Positions 30,808 to 39,792 are shown, counted from the first letter of the stretch. The stretch is DNA of 64,000 bases from Aquifex sp964425585 (GCA_964425585.1 CAYRMG010000001.1:1-64000); one strand, 5' to 3'. Notes: generated by a model not told the origin, from the letters alone. A program made the numbers and translations.

Positions 30808-33376
30808 AAAAGTAGAAATCCACCGAGATATAAAACTTAAGCCTTGAGGTCGAGATTTTTTTCTTATCCAAGGGATATGCAACATCTCCCCTGATAAGCC
30901 CTACGGGAGTTCTCAAACCCACGGAAAAACCTATATCCTTTTTCATATTTTTATATAAGGATGGAAATCTATTTGCGACCTTTCCGAACTCCGAGAAGAA
31001 AATAACCTCAATGTTTTCTTTTAAAAGGAAGAAAACTTCGGGATTTATATAAAGCATCTGTCTCCCGCCGTAAGGCGATCCTATACTTTCGTAAGAATAT
31101 CCTCTCATATTAAAGTATCCGCCGAGGAAAAATCTCTCAAAAATCGGTGCCTTTTTTGAAACATATCCGTATGAGGTTTTTACTCTAATCCCAACTTTTT
31201 CATCTATATTTTTCTTAATTCTAAAAAATAAGCTAAGCTTGTAATAATTTCTCCTACCGAAAGCTCTGCTTAGTGAAAGATTTAAAGCATACCTTTTAAT
31301 TAACGATAAGGAAATCTTAGAAAAGTTTCCATTTAATTTTTCAACACCTTTTGTTTTTCCGTTAAAATTAGAGTATGAAAGGGATAAAATGGTGAAAGGA
31401 TTGAATCTAAAGCCCAATGTAGCGGAATAACCCCTTGAAAAAAATTCATAGCTATTGTGTTTAGAATAATCTTTGAAAAGTGATAAATCTCCTAAGAAGT
31501 GTCTTGAGAATAGAAACTTATCCTTAAGGAATAGGTTATATTCCTCAATTTTTGAGCTTTTTGAAATATTCATACCGCTTATAAGTCCCGTTCCTAAAAG
31601 ATTTTTTAGTGTTAATCCTCCCTGGACTTTTATATTTTCAAAAGTGCTGTATCCTAAAGAAAACTCAAATAATCCCCTTTTTGCTTCACTTAAATAGATA
31701 AATCTGTGAACTTTTTTTCGCTTTCTATCTATGTAATTATCAAGCCTTACGCTTCTGAATATACCGCTTTCCATTAGATTCCATATGCTTTCCTCTTCAT
31801 TTTCCTTTGAAAAATATTTATCTTTAACAAGCATATAATTAACTTCTCTGAAGGTAGTTTTTTTTATCCCGTATATAAGCGTGTAGCCGTAAGTATATCT
31901 TTGACCTCTATTTACTTTTATATCGTAATAGATTATCAAGTTATCACCTTCTATATTTTCCCTTTTATCTATTAAAATTTCTGCATCAAAATAACCGTTT
32001 TCTCTTAATTTTCTAAAAATTGTTCTATATACTTTTTCTATAACTTCTCCGTGAAAGATTGAGGGAAGGGATTTGTTTATTTTCTCTTCAATGTATTTAA
32101 ACTCCCTATCCCTTATTCTTACACCACCTAATATATATCTGAAGCCTTTATTCAGGCTTACCTTAATATAAATTTTCTTTTTTTCGTTATCTACACGCTC
32201 ATTTATTTCGTAAACAACTCCCAGATATCCCTCTTTTCTTAAGTTTTCTATTTTTTCCTCAATTAATTTATTTACCGCATTTCTGTCATAAGGAAATACT
32301 TTTCTTTCTCCATCTATTTCCAGCCGTGCTGTGTATCTTTTTCCTTCGTTTATTATAAAGGTAACTCTATTTTTCCTGAATTTATAATTAACTTTTACGT
32401 CAAAAAAGCCTTTTTCTTTGTAAAGTTTTAATATCTTTTCCTTTAAGTTTTCCAGTGTAAATATATCCAATCCGACGTTTTCTTTATCAAAGAGGGATAA
32501 AAGCTCTTTATCCGAAAAAAATTTATTACCCCTAAATATTATGGTATATTTTGTTCCTTCGTAAACCTCGTAAACGGGAATTCCTACTTTTACATCACCC
32601 CAAATGGCCTTCAGGGTAGCAAGAGGATGGTTTACAAGATTAGAGAAACCTATAGAAAGTTTCTCAAGAAAGTTGTCGGTTAAAGGGAAAAGGGCTTGGA
32701 TAAATCTGGATTTTATGCTTTTTTTCTTTAATTCTTTAAAGAATACGAAGCTTTCATAAAATCCTTTTTTCCTGTAGAAGTTTTCAAGGTTTTCCTCTCC
32801 TTTTTCTACATCTTTAAAATTAAAAACCTTACCCACAATGATTCCTGAAGCTTTCAGGAGTTCCCTCTTGTTGAAGGATTTTGCTCCTCTAAACTCAGCC
32901 CCTCCCAAAAAGTATAAGTTGTTTTCCTTAACCGAAACCTTTATATACGCTTCTCCTTTCTTGTTTACGTTAATTTTTACCTTAACTTTAGCTCCTAAAA
33001 ATGCGCTATTTATGTAAGCCTGCCTTAATATCTCTTCATAAATTTTTTCGTTTTCCGAATAAAGAATTCCACCCTCCTCTAAACCTAATATATTCTTTAT
33101 ATCATTGTTAAGAAAGAATACATTACCTTCTATCTTTATTTTCTTTATTATTGGATATCGCTTTATGTAAATATAAAGCTTATTTTCTTGAATTTTATAC
33201 TTTATTTCCTTTATCTCGGGAATTTCTTTTAGAATTTTTATAATTTGTTTGTAATTATCTTTATTTATAACGGAAATTATATTGTTTTTTCCCAAAGGAT
33301 AATTGGATTTCAGAATTACATCAAAGGATAAGGAAAATCCGCTTAATAGAAAGAGAAAAAAAGTAACCAAGAACAT
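30806..33376 (-). CDS. Omp85 family outer-membrane protein (BamA/TamA-like)
   Basis: This 856-residue protein has a signal peptide of about 17 residues, several POTRA-like repeats over roughly residues 20-540, and a C-terminal 16-strand surface-antigen barrel. The barrel holds the RGYSYESIG motif (equivalent to the conserved RGF of BamA) and ends in a phenylalanine (VDFYF). It inserts proteins into, or moves them across, the outer membrane. It is notably AT- and Lys-rich. Whether it is the main BamA or an extra paralogue cannot be decided here, since no lpx, skp or rseP neighbours of the usual bamA locus flank it. Confidence 0.88.
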   Translation of the reverse strand: MFLVTFFLFLLSGFSLSFDVILKSNYPLGKNNIISVINKDNYKQIIKILKEIPEIKEIKYKIQENKLYIYIKRYPIIKKIKIEGNVFFLNNDIKNILGLEEGGILYSENEKIYEEILRQAYINSAFLGAKVKVKINVNKKGEAYIKVSVKENNLYFLGGAEFRGAKSFNKRELLKASGIIVGKVFNFKDVEKGEENLENFYRKKGFYESFVFFKELKKKSIKSRFIQALFPLTDNFLEKLSIGFSNLVNHPLATLKAIWGDVKVGIPVYEVYEGTKYTIIFRGNKFFSDKELLSLFDKENVGLDIFTLENLKEKILKLYKEKGFFDVKVNYKFRKNRVTFIINEGKRYTARLEIDGERKVFPYDRNAVNKLIEEKIENLRKEGYLGVVYEINERVDNEKKKIYIKVSLNKGFRYILGGVRIRDREFKYIEEKINKSLPSIFHGEVIEKVYRTIFRKLRENGYFDAEILIDKRENIEGDNLIIYYDIKVNRGQRYTYGYTLIYGIKKTTFREVNYMLVKDKYFSKENEEESIWNLMESGIFRSVRLDNYIDRKRKKVHRFIYLSEAKRGLFEFSLGYSTFENIKVQGGLTLKNLLGTGLISGMNISKSSKIEEYNLFLKDKFLFSRHFLGDLSLFKDYSKHNSYEFFSRGYSATLGFRFNPFTILSLSYSNFNGKTKGVEKLNGNFSKISLSLIKRYALNLSLSRAFGRRNYYKLSLFFRIKKNIDEKVGIRVKTSYGYVSKKAPIFERFFLGGYFNMRGYSYESIGSPYGGRQMLYINPEVFFLLKENIEVIFFSEFGKVANRFPSLYKNMKKDIGFSVGLRTPVGLIRGDVAYPLDKKKISTSRLKFYISVDFYF

Positions 33377-33462
33377 CTTCCCTATATTTTAAGACCTATG
33401 GAAAATCTTAAGAATTTTATTATATTAGAATATGCTAATACATTTAAAGGAGGTGAAGAAAG

Positions 33463-33672
33463 ATGACTATGGATAGGGTGCTCAGGCTTACTTCGGGAAC
33501 GGTTCTTCTGATAGTATTTTTACTGGGAATACTGCCCGCTAAAGATGTCCATTGGTTTTGGAAGGCTTTTATAGTATTTATGTCCCTTAATCAGATTCAG
33601 TCAGCCTTTACGAATTGGTGTCCCGTAATGAGCTTATACAGAGCCCTCGGGGTTAAAGAATGTAGGTGTTAA
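33463..33672 (+). CDS. DUF2892 (YgaP-like) small membrane protein
   Basis: The 69-residue protein has two membrane segments and the C-terminal NWCPVMSLYRALGV followed by a Cys-Arg-Cys end. This matches the DUF2892 inner-membrane domain that in YgaP is fused to a rhodanese. The ATG follows an AAGGAGGTG ribosome site. A second ATG lies 2 codons in. Confidence 0.85.
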   Translation: MTMDRVLRLTSGTVLLIVFLLGILPAKDVHWFWKAFIVFMSLNQIQSAFTNWCPVMSLYRALGVKECRC

Positions 33673-33699
33673 CGAACTTCCTTTAAAATATTATCCTAA

Positions 33700-34896
33700 A
33701 TGTTAATTAAACACTTTGAGGACAGGGATTTATTTTACAAATTCCTTAAAGAAAGAATAGGCATATTTTTCAAGGAAGCAGACCAAAGGGCTTTTGAGGG
33801 AGTATTTCACTGCATATACTTTGAACGCACTGACCTGCCCCCCTCTCTTATATATGATGCTGGAAGAAAGAGCTGCACAAAAGTTTTTTACAATGAGGGT
33901 AAGTGTGTTATCTGCGGTTCCGAAGCAAATATAAGGGATTTCTGCACCGAGCTTTCAAAATACAAGGAAGGAAAAAAGATAGCAAAGGAAATTCTTGAGG
34001 CTCTTATAAAGCATAGAAAGAAGTATTTTCAATTAAATTACAACAGAAAAATACTTCCCTTGGGTTTGAAGACCGCTGTTATGGGCGTCCTGAATGTAAC
34101 TCCGGATAGCTTTTCCGACGGCGGTCTGTATATTAAGCCTTCCGATGCAATAAAAAGGGCTGTTCAAATGGCTGAAGAGGGAGCGGAAATAATTGATATA
34201 GGGGGAGAAAGCACAAGACCCGGTTCTGTAAGGATTTCAGCGGAGGAGGAGTTAAAAAGAGTTCTTCCCGTTCTTAGGGAAATTAGGAAAGAACTTCCGG
34301 ATATCTGGATATCCATAGACACCTACAAATCCGAAGTTGCAAAAGCGTGTCTGGAGGAAGGGGCGGACATAATCAATGACATCAGCGGGGGAACATTTGA
34401 CGAGAATATGTTTAAGGTTGTATCCCAATACAGGTGTCCTTACGTAATAAACCACATAAAGGGGAGACCCGAAACTTGGAAAAAGGAACCTATCATTTAC
34501 GATGACGTTGTAGGAGAAATAATAAATTTTTTCAGGGAAAGGGTAAAAAAGCTAAAAGATACGGGATATAAAGAGGAAGAAAAGATAATTCTTGACCCGG
34601 GAATAGGTTTCGGTAAACTTCCGGAACATAACGTTGAGATACTAAAGAGATTCTCGGAGTTTAAGATACTGGGAAAGATACTCATGGTGGGTGTATCAAG
34701 GAAATCCTTTATAGGTTTGATACTTGAGGGATTCCTGAATAAAAAGACAGAACCTAAGGAGAGACTTTTCGGAAGTCTCGGTGCTTTGGCTCCCGCTGTT
34801 TTGGGTGGGGCTAACATAGTGAGAGTTCACGACGTTAAAGAGACCAGGGAGTTTTTAGCCCTCTTGGATGCGGTAAGAACCTACGATGGAGTTTAG
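33700..34896 (+). CDS. folP: Dihydropteroate synthase FolP with N-terminal extension
   Basis: FolP joins p-aminobenzoate and hydroxymethyl-dihydropterin diphosphate. The DHPS barrel begins near residue 122 with MGVLNVTPDSFSDGG and goes on with IDIGGESTRPG, DIINDISGG, ILDPGIGFGK and GVSRKSFIG. The first ~115 residues form a separate domain with a Cys pair (CVIC) that is not part of standard FolP (about 280 residues). Similar long versions occur in other thermophiles and clostridia. No ribosome site precedes the ATG. Its 3' end overlaps cdaA by 11 bp. Confidence 0.93.
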   Translation: MLIKHFEDRDLFYKFLKERIGIFFKEADQRAFEGVFHCIYFERTDLPPSLIYDAGRKSCTKVFYNEGKCVICGSEANIRDFCTELSKYKEGKKIAKEILEALIKHRKKYFQLNYNRKILPLGLKTAVMGVLNVTPDSFSDGGLYIKPSDAIKRAVQMAEEGAEIIDIGGESTRPGSVRISAEEELKRVLPVLREIRKELPDIWISIDTYKSEVAKACLEEGADIINDISGGTFDENMFKVVSQYRCPYVINHIKGRPETWKKEPIIYDDVVGEIINFFRERVKKLKDTGYKEEEKIILDPGIGFGKLPEHNVEILKRFSEFKILGKILMVGVSRKSFIGLILEGFLNKKTEPKERLFGSLGALAPAVLGGANIVRVHDVKETREFLALLDAVRTYDGV

Positions 34897-35653
34897 TCTT
34901 ATTAAAGAATTCTTCGGGTGGAGAGATGCGGCAGATATTCTCGGATTAACGCTGTTCTTCTATATTTTTATACGCTTTCTCTATATTGCGAAGGGGTTAT
35001 ACCTCCTTAGGGTTATCATCCTCTTCGGACTTCTTTGGACTACTGCGGAGGTTTTAAACCTCGCTACACTTTCGTGGATATTTGAAAAACTTTGGACGAT
35101 TCTTCTATTCTCCCTAATAGTTATCTTCCAGCCGGAGATAAGGAGAACGCTTGCAAATATAGGACGGAGAACAAGGGTCATAAAGATAAAAGAATACGAG
35201 GAGCGTTCAATAGACAGGCTTGTTAGAGCATGCAGGTTTATGGCGGAGAGACAAATAGGTGCGTTGATAGTTATAGAGAGAGAGCAAAATATAGAGGACT
35301 TGCTGGAGGGTTGTATTTACATAGATGCGTATATATCCGCGGAGCTGATAATAACGATTTTTTACCCCCTTACTCCTCTTCACGATGGAGCTATAGTTAT
35401 AAGGGATGACAGAATAGCGTTTGCCTCCTGTGTTCTTCCTCTATCAAAAAATCCCGAACTTCCGAAGAGATACGGAACGAGGCACAGGGCTGCGGTGGGT
35501 ATAACGGAGCTGAGCGATGCGGTTGCAATTGTCGTTTCCGAAGAAACGGGAGAAATATCCGTTGCGGTTGAAGGAAATATTGAGAAGATTCTTGACCCCG
35601 AGCTTTTAAAGGACAAACTACTTAACCTTTTAGGGGTGAAACATGAGCCATAG
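34886..35653 (+). CDS. cdaA: Diadenylate cyclase CdaA (c-di-AMP synthase)
   Basis: Three N-terminal membrane helices (residues 15-75) are followed by a DisA_N diadenylate cyclase domain with the catalytic motifs LHDGAIVI and GTRHRAAVG. The enzyme condenses two ATP to c-di-AMP, a second messenger that controls potassium and osmotic balance. It is 255 residues, normal for CdaA, and overlaps both folP and cdaR. K+ transport genes of a type often regulated by c-di-AMP are at 54.2-56.2 kb. Confidence 0.94.
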   Translation: MEFSLIKEFFGWRDAADILGLTLFFYIFIRFLYIAKGLYLLRVIILFGLLWTTAEVLNLATLSWIFEKLWTILLFSLIVIFQPEIRRTLANIGRRTRVIKIKEYEERSIDRLVRACRFMAERQIGALIVIEREQNIEDLLEGCIYIDAYISAELIITIFYPLTPLHDGAIVIRDDRIAFASCVLPLSKNPELPKRYGTRHRAAVGITELSDAVAIVVSEETGEISVAVEGNIEKILDPELLKDKLLNLLGVKHEP

Positions 35654-36014
35654 GGAGGAATTAAAGTATTTATTGCTCTCGTTTATTCTCGGGATATCTA
35701 TATGGCTTGCGGTAAACTTCGGTGAAAGGCTTCCGCTGGATATAACCCGATTCGTTGAACTTGAAAACCAAAAGGATGAATATACATACGAAGTTAACCC
35801 GCCTTTCGTTGATGTAACGCTATTGGTATCCAGGAAGCTCCTCCAGTCAAAACTCATAGAAAGGGTAAAAGTATATGTGGATGTCTCAAATTTGAAGGAA
35901 GGTATGCACAGAGTAAGAATAACGGCAACCACCCCTATACCCATACTTATACAACCCGTGGCTATAAATCCCTATTATGTGAAAGTTAAGGTAATCAGAA
36001 AGGTTTCAAAGTGA
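35643..36014 (+). CDS. cdaR: YbbR-domain protein CdaR (short)
   Basis: This 123-residue protein has one N-terminal membrane helix and then a single YbbR-like domain outside the membrane. In Firmicutes CdaR has several YbbR repeats and tunes CdaA. Here only one is present, which is a minimal form. It overlaps the 3' end of cdaA by 11 bp. Its 3' end overlaps the converging GspM-like gene by 20 bp. Confidence 0.82.
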   Translation: MSHREELKYLLLSFILGISIWLAVNFGERLPLDITRFVELENQKDEYTYEVNPPFVDVTLLVSRKLLQSKLIERVKVYVDVSNLKEGMHRVRITATTPIPILIQPVAINPYYVKVKVIRKVSK

Positions 36015-36396
36015 GTTCAGCCTCAAATACTCCTTTTCCTGTATTGTCAATAAGTTTTAGAGATTCTACTTCTCCCCCTTTTGATATACGTTCCAAGAAA
36101 AGCATTAATCTTCCGAAAGGAACGCTTTTAATTTTCAGTCTATACTTACCCTCTTCATATATCAGCTCCTTTATATCAATACCTAAATCTTTTGAAACTC
36201 TTCTTATATAGTCTTCCGTTAAAGCTACCTTTTCATAGCTTTTTACATTGTAGAGACTGAAGACAAAGTTTTTAAATGTGAGATATTCCCTGTTTACAAA
36301 ATTTCTAAAGCTGTTAAAATCTACAAGGAAACTATATGCGTAGATGGATAGAAGTATAATTACAAGAAGAATAATTATATTTCTCGGAAGCGTCAT
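35995..36396 (-). CDS. Bitopic membrane protein, GspM/PilO-like
   Basis: The 133-residue protein has one N-terminal membrane helix (residues 6-26), a predicted coiled stretch, and a small alpha/beta domain of about 75 residues. This is the layout of GspM or PilO in type II secretion and type IV pilus platforms. The family cannot be proven by motif, but its start overlaps the GspL-like gene by 4 bp, the usual L-M order. It ends the minus-strand operon. Confidence 0.65.
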   Translation of the reverse strand: MTLPRNIIILLVIILLSIYAYSFLVDFNSFRNFVNREYLTFKNFVFSLYNVKSYEKVALTEDYIRRVSKDLGIDIKELIYEEGKYRLKIKSVPFGRLMLFLERISKGGEVESLKLIDNTGKGVFEAELTLKPF

Positions 36397-37475
36397 CTTA
36401 TTATTATCTCAAATTCATAGTTTCCATCCGGAGTCTTTCTAATCCTTTCGGTTTTTAATGATTTTATCTTTTCTTCATCTGCTTCACCTACAACCTTCAA
36501 TATGTTATTTTTATACTCAATTTTGTATATTTTCACACCGTAAGGTAGTTTTGCAAACACGGTATATAGTTTATTGAAAAATTCATTCTTTTCCTTTTTC
36601 TTTATATTTTTTAGCTGTTCCTCTACCAATACAGGGGGTATATTCGGAAACTTTTGGGAAAAAAGGGATTTTTTTTCTTGATTGATTGTTTGCACTATTT
36701 TCTTCTTGATGTAATCCTTAAAGGAAAAATAGGCGACAAAAGAAAAAGTTGCTAACCCTACTACAAGTAAAAGGGCTTTTTGCTCTGATGGACTTAATTC
36801 AAGCTTTCTAAATTCGGGAGAGGAATCTTTATAAACATATTTAAGGGAAGCACCGAAAGCTGAATTGAGTTCAGGTTCACAGTATGGGTTTCTAATTACT
36901 TTAAAAAATTCTTTAAAGTCTTCTATTTTGCTACCACCACCGCTTAGTAAAACTTCCTCTCCTACCCAATCAAGCCCGGAACTTTCAAGAATTTCTTTGA
37001 AGGCTTCCCTTGGATTTTCTTTTAGGAACTCCGCTCCCTTTAGGACAATCCTGTAAGTCTCTACCTTGTAATCTTTCACCTCTACAAAGGTTGTTTTATT
37101 CCTTCCTATGTCAATAATTTTTAAATTCGGTTTGTTCAGAACTTTTGATATCCTTGCCAGGGAAAAAATTTCACAATCAAGGGCGTAATAATCTTCAGGA
37201 ATGTTGAAGTTTTTTACAAACACAACGTAGTAAAATCCGCCGTGAATTTTAAAGTCCCACAGGTTTGCACCGTATTCCTCCGCTTCATATAAAAGGGTTT
37301 CTTTGAGTTCCGAGGATTTCAGTTTTTCCTCAAGCTTTTCTTTCTTTACAAGACACAGATGTGAGGGTATTACGTATATCTTTCTTCCTTTCTTTTTAAC
37401 AGGTTTCCAGGTTCTTTTTAGAGGGGAGTAGGATATGCTGAACCATTTCTCTCCATCTATACCCGTGTATATCAT
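36393..37475 (-). CDS. GspL/PilM-N-like actin-fold membrane protein
   Basis: A cytoplasmic actin-like domain (residues 1-215) keeps the second phosphate motif (IIDIGRNKTTFVEV, about 120-133) and the adenosine motif LLSGGGSKIEDF, followed by NSAFGASL. A single membrane helix (234-252) leads to a periplasmic coiled and ferredoxin-like domain of about 100 residues. This matches GspL of type II secretion, or a fusion of PilM and PilN. It lies downstream of a small GTPase gene with a 4-bp overlap. No other pilus or secretion genes are in the window. Confidence 0.75.
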   Translation of the reverse strand: MIYTGIDGEKWFSISYSPLKRTWKPVKKKGRKIYVIPSHLCLVKKEKLEEKLKSSELKETLLYEAEEYGANLWDFKIHGGFYYVVFVKNFNIPEDYYALDCEIFSLARISKVLNKPNLKIIDIGRNKTTFVEVKDYKVETYRIVLKGAEFLKENPREAFKEILESSGLDWVGEEVLLSGGGSKIEDFKEFFKVIRNPYCEPELNSAFGASLKYVYKDSSPEFRKLELSPSEQKALLLVVGLATFSFVAYFSFKDYIKKKIVQTINQEKKSLFSQKFPNIPPVLVEEQLKNIKKKEKNEFFNKLYTVFAKLPYGVKIYKIEYKNNILKVVGEADEEKIKSLKTERIRKTPDGNYEFEIIIR

Positions 37476-38032
37476 TCCCTTCCTTCTAAGTTTGACTTTA
37501 TCAGTTCAAGAAGTAAAAGGAGCGTTTTCTTAACGTCCTCCTTATTTTTTGCGGAAATGCCTATAACAGGTATACCCTCTTCTTCGTATATATCAAGGGC
37601 TGTTGCCACATCCTTAGGAGACCAGGCATTCGGCAAGTCCTGCTTATTAGCGGCTACAACCATGGGAATGGGGAACCTGCTTTGGAAGAAGTTTATTATC
37701 TTCCTCGCCTCGTGAAAGGTTGATGGGTCTGTGCTGTCTACAAGTATTACAACTCCGAGAGCTCCCTTTCCTAAAATATCCCACATGAAGTTGAAACGGG
37801 TTTGTCCGGGTGTTCCGAAAAGGTATAATTCGTGTTCATCATCTATTCTTATTTTTCCGAAGTCCATAGCAACGGTAGTTGATTCTTTCTTTTCCTTTTC
37901 CTTTGTGTGGGTTATTTTCCTTTCCGTTGTTACAGGTTCTATCTCACTTACGGTCTTTATGAACTCTGTCTTCCCCGCAGCGAAGGGTCCTGCAATAACT
38001 ATTTTTATCTTCTTTGTGTCAGTATCCTTCAT
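37472..38032 (-). CDS. Small Ras-like GTPase (MglA/CvnD-like)
   Basis: The 186-residue protein has all the G motifs: P-loop GPFAAGKT (residues 15-22), a switch II of FGTPGQTRFNFMW, NKQD for guanine recognition and a late SAK. The TPGQ form of switch II, in place of DxxG, is shared with MglA and the Streptomyces CvnD group, which act as polarity or signalling switches with Roadblock partners. A Roadblock gene is two genes upstream. It overlaps both neighbours by 4 bp. It probably switches a membrane machine such as the GspL/M-like proteins encoded next. Confidence 0.9.
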   Translation of the reverse strand: MKDTDTKKIKIVIAGPFAAGKTEFIKTVSEIEPVTTERKITHTKEKEKKESTTVAMDFGKIRIDDEHELYLFGTPGQTRFNFMWDILGKGALGVVILVDSTDPSTFHEARKIINFFQSRFPIPMVVAANKQDLPNAWSPKDVATALDIYEEEGIPVIGISAKNKEDVKKTLLLLLELIKSNLEGRE

Positions 38033-38721
38033 AGCCTCTTAATCTTTTCCATAAGTTTAGCAAGAAGGTCAAGGGATATGGAAGGCTTTCTTTCTACCTT
38101 CTTTCTCTTTCTCCTTATAGCTCCGATTGATAAAAGACCGTAAAGGGTTCTATAAACCTTTAGTTTATCCAGCTTACTTTTTTCAAGTATGTCTTTTACG
38201 GTGTTCTTTCCATCAACCAGGTCAAGTATTATTTTTTCTTCATCCGTCAATTCAGCTTTTTGCACTTTTTTTTCCCAGTCAGGAGCTTTTTCAAAGATAA
38301 GCAGTTCATCGGAAATTTTTCTTTCCGTTTCCTCAAGGGTTAGCTTCCTTGCCGCTTCCATTATTATGTATTCCGCAGGGTAGTATACAGGTATATCGTC
38401 GGGATAATGGATAAAACCCTTAGTAAAAGAGAAAATCCCCTCCCTGTTATCAATTCTGGGAAGTAGGAACTTCTTCAGGGTTTCCGAGAGGTTTTTTTTA
38501 CTCAGTCTTAATTTTTCCAGAAGTTTTTCAAAATCCCTATCGGTGTAAATTCTGAAAACCTTATCCACGGGACGTGCCAGAACTACTTCTCCATCTTTTA
38601 TGTAGTATGCCACCGTCATATCTTTCCACTCAACGATTAAAACACCGCTTTTTTTATCAGAATGGAGAACCTGCAAGATATCAGCAAAACTGAAAGATTT
38701 TAGGTCTCCCGTAAGCGTCAT
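38029..38721 (-). CDS. PATAN/DUF4388 domain protein
   Basis: The 230-residue protein begins with MTLTGDLKSFSFADILQVLHSDKKSGVLIVEW, the standard start of a PATAN (DUF4388) domain. This domain is found in regulators of pili, gliding and gene expression. The C-terminal half contains a winged-helix-like segment (LTDEEKIILDLVDGKNTVKDIL). In cyanobacteria PATAN proteins bind the pilus ATPase PilB. Here it lies between a Roadblock protein and the GTPase, so it is probably a scaffold or effector of that switch. Confidence 0.85.
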   Translation of the reverse strand: MTLTGDLKSFSFADILQVLHSDKKSGVLIVEWKDMTVAYYIKDGEVVLARPVDKVFRIYTDRDFEKLLEKLRLSKKNLSETLKKFLLPRIDNREGIFSFTKGFIHYPDDIPVYYPAEYIIMEAARKLTLEETERKISDELLIFEKAPDWEKKVQKAELTDEEKIILDLVDGKNTVKDILEKSKLDKLKVYRTLYGLLSIGAIRRKRKKVERKPSISLDLLAKLMEKIKRL

Positions 38722-38724
38722 CTT

Positions 38725-39078
38725 TTAGATTAGCTCCTTCAGTTTTTCCTGGGCTTTTTTTATCTCCATGTATATGAGTCCGAGTTTTGCGTCAGCATTT
38801 GTAAGTGTTGTGAGGACTGCATCTTTTCCTATTCCCGTTATAACTATATAACCGCTGTTTCCTTTTATAGTTATCTGCTCTAAGGTTCCCTTCTTTAGTT
38901 CCTCAACAACTCTCTCACCCAGTGAAAGTATGGCCGCACTCATTGCAGCTACCTTATCCTCCTCCGCATCGGGAGGTAAAACGGAAGCTATAGGAAGTCC
39001 ATCAAGACTTACAAGCGTAGCCCCTTCTATACCTCCAGCTTTTATCAGCTCCTGAAGAACAGCCTCATACTTATCCAT
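38725..39078 (-). CDS. Roadblock/LC7 domain protein (MglB-like)
   Basis: The 117-residue protein is one Roadblock/LC7 domain with the typical GIEGATLVSLDGLPIASVLP and GYIVITGIGKDAVLTTLT strands. MglB-type Roadblock dimers activate the GTPase MglA in Myxococcus and Thermus. The gene lies 3 bp upstream of the PATAN gene and two genes from the GTPase, so it is probably that GTPase's regulator (GAP or GEF). Confidence 0.9.
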   Translation of the reverse strand: MDKYEAVLQELIKAGGIEGATLVSLDGLPIASVLPPDAEEDKVAAMSAAILSLGERVVEELKKGTLEQITIKGNSGYIVITGIGKDAVLTTLTNADAKLGLIYMEIKKAQEKLKELI

Positions 39079-39090
39079 TTATTCCCTCCA

Positions 39091-39792
39091 TTATTTGAAA
39101 AATTCTAAATCTGTCTTCATCTTGATAAGAACTGCTTTTACCTGCTCCAGGTTCCTTTTTATACCTTCTACATCCACCTCTTGCCCAATATATATATCCA
39201 TATTTTTTAAGTAACTTTCAATTTCGTCGGCCATCTTTTCAATTCTTTTTATTCTACCGTATATTTCCTCAAGAGATTCCTTAAGAACTTCACCTAACGC
39301 GCCTACAGGATCCAGTCCGGAGGGAATATTATCTAAATCAAACTCTCCTTCTTTTAACCTTTCAACGATACGTATAAGTTCAGCTGTTTTTTCCACCAGC
39401 TGTGAGAGTTCCTTGTCAAGTTCGCTTATTCTCTTTTCACAGCTCTTTTTTAAATCCACAAGTGTCTTTTCTATGTTTGTTAAAATTCCTTTCATTTCCT
39501 CGTATATAGGTATCGGAATTATTTCTTTTTCAATATCCCCCTTGCTTTCGTTAATCAATAAAGATACGTAATGAAGTTTCCCGAGGGTCTGTTCAAACTT
39601 TTTGCTAACCCCGTAAATTACACCGCCGGAAAAAAGTAATGAATAACCTAAAGAAATTAGAAGAGCATGAAGGGGTTTAAGGGAAAAAACAAAGTATAAA
39701 ACGAAGAATGTAAAAATAGACTGAACCGTAAATATAAGGAAAAAGAACTTTAGAAGTTCATCCGCTAAGGATACTTCCTTTATCGCCTTTAT
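39091..39792 (-). CDS. Two-helix membrane protein with HAMP-like coiled coil; probable AUA start
   Basis: From a proposed ATA start at 39792 the protein has 233 residues: two membrane helices (about 16-36 and 41-62), then a long coiled coil with a HAMP-like G-E-F segment near 155-165. It resembles the sensor half of a chemoreceptor without the signalling tip. No ATG, GTG or TTG occurs in frame between the upstream in-frame stop (39801-39799) and a TTG at 39558, which would remove both helices. A perfect AGGAGGT sits 8 nt before the ATA. If the TTG is the start instead, the protein is a 155-residue soluble coil. It is 12 bp upstream of the Roadblock gene. Confidence 0.75.
   Translation of the reverse strand: MKAIKEVSLADELLKFFFLIFTVQSIFTFFVLYFVFSLKPLHALLISLGYSLLFSGGVIYGVSKKFEQTLGKLHYVSLLINESKGDIEKEIIPIPIYEEMKGILTNIEKTLVDLKKSCEKRISELDKELSQLVEKTAELIRIVERLKEGEFDLDNIPSGLDPVGALGEVLKESLEEIYGRIKRIEKMADEIESYLKNMDIYIGQEVDVEGIKRNLEQVKAVLIKMKTDLEFFK

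Noticed and set aside
39091..39558. TTG at 39558 as the start of the coil protein
   Set aside because: It would discard two well-formed membrane helices, it has no ribosome site, and a perfect Shine-Dalgarno lies at the upstream ATA.
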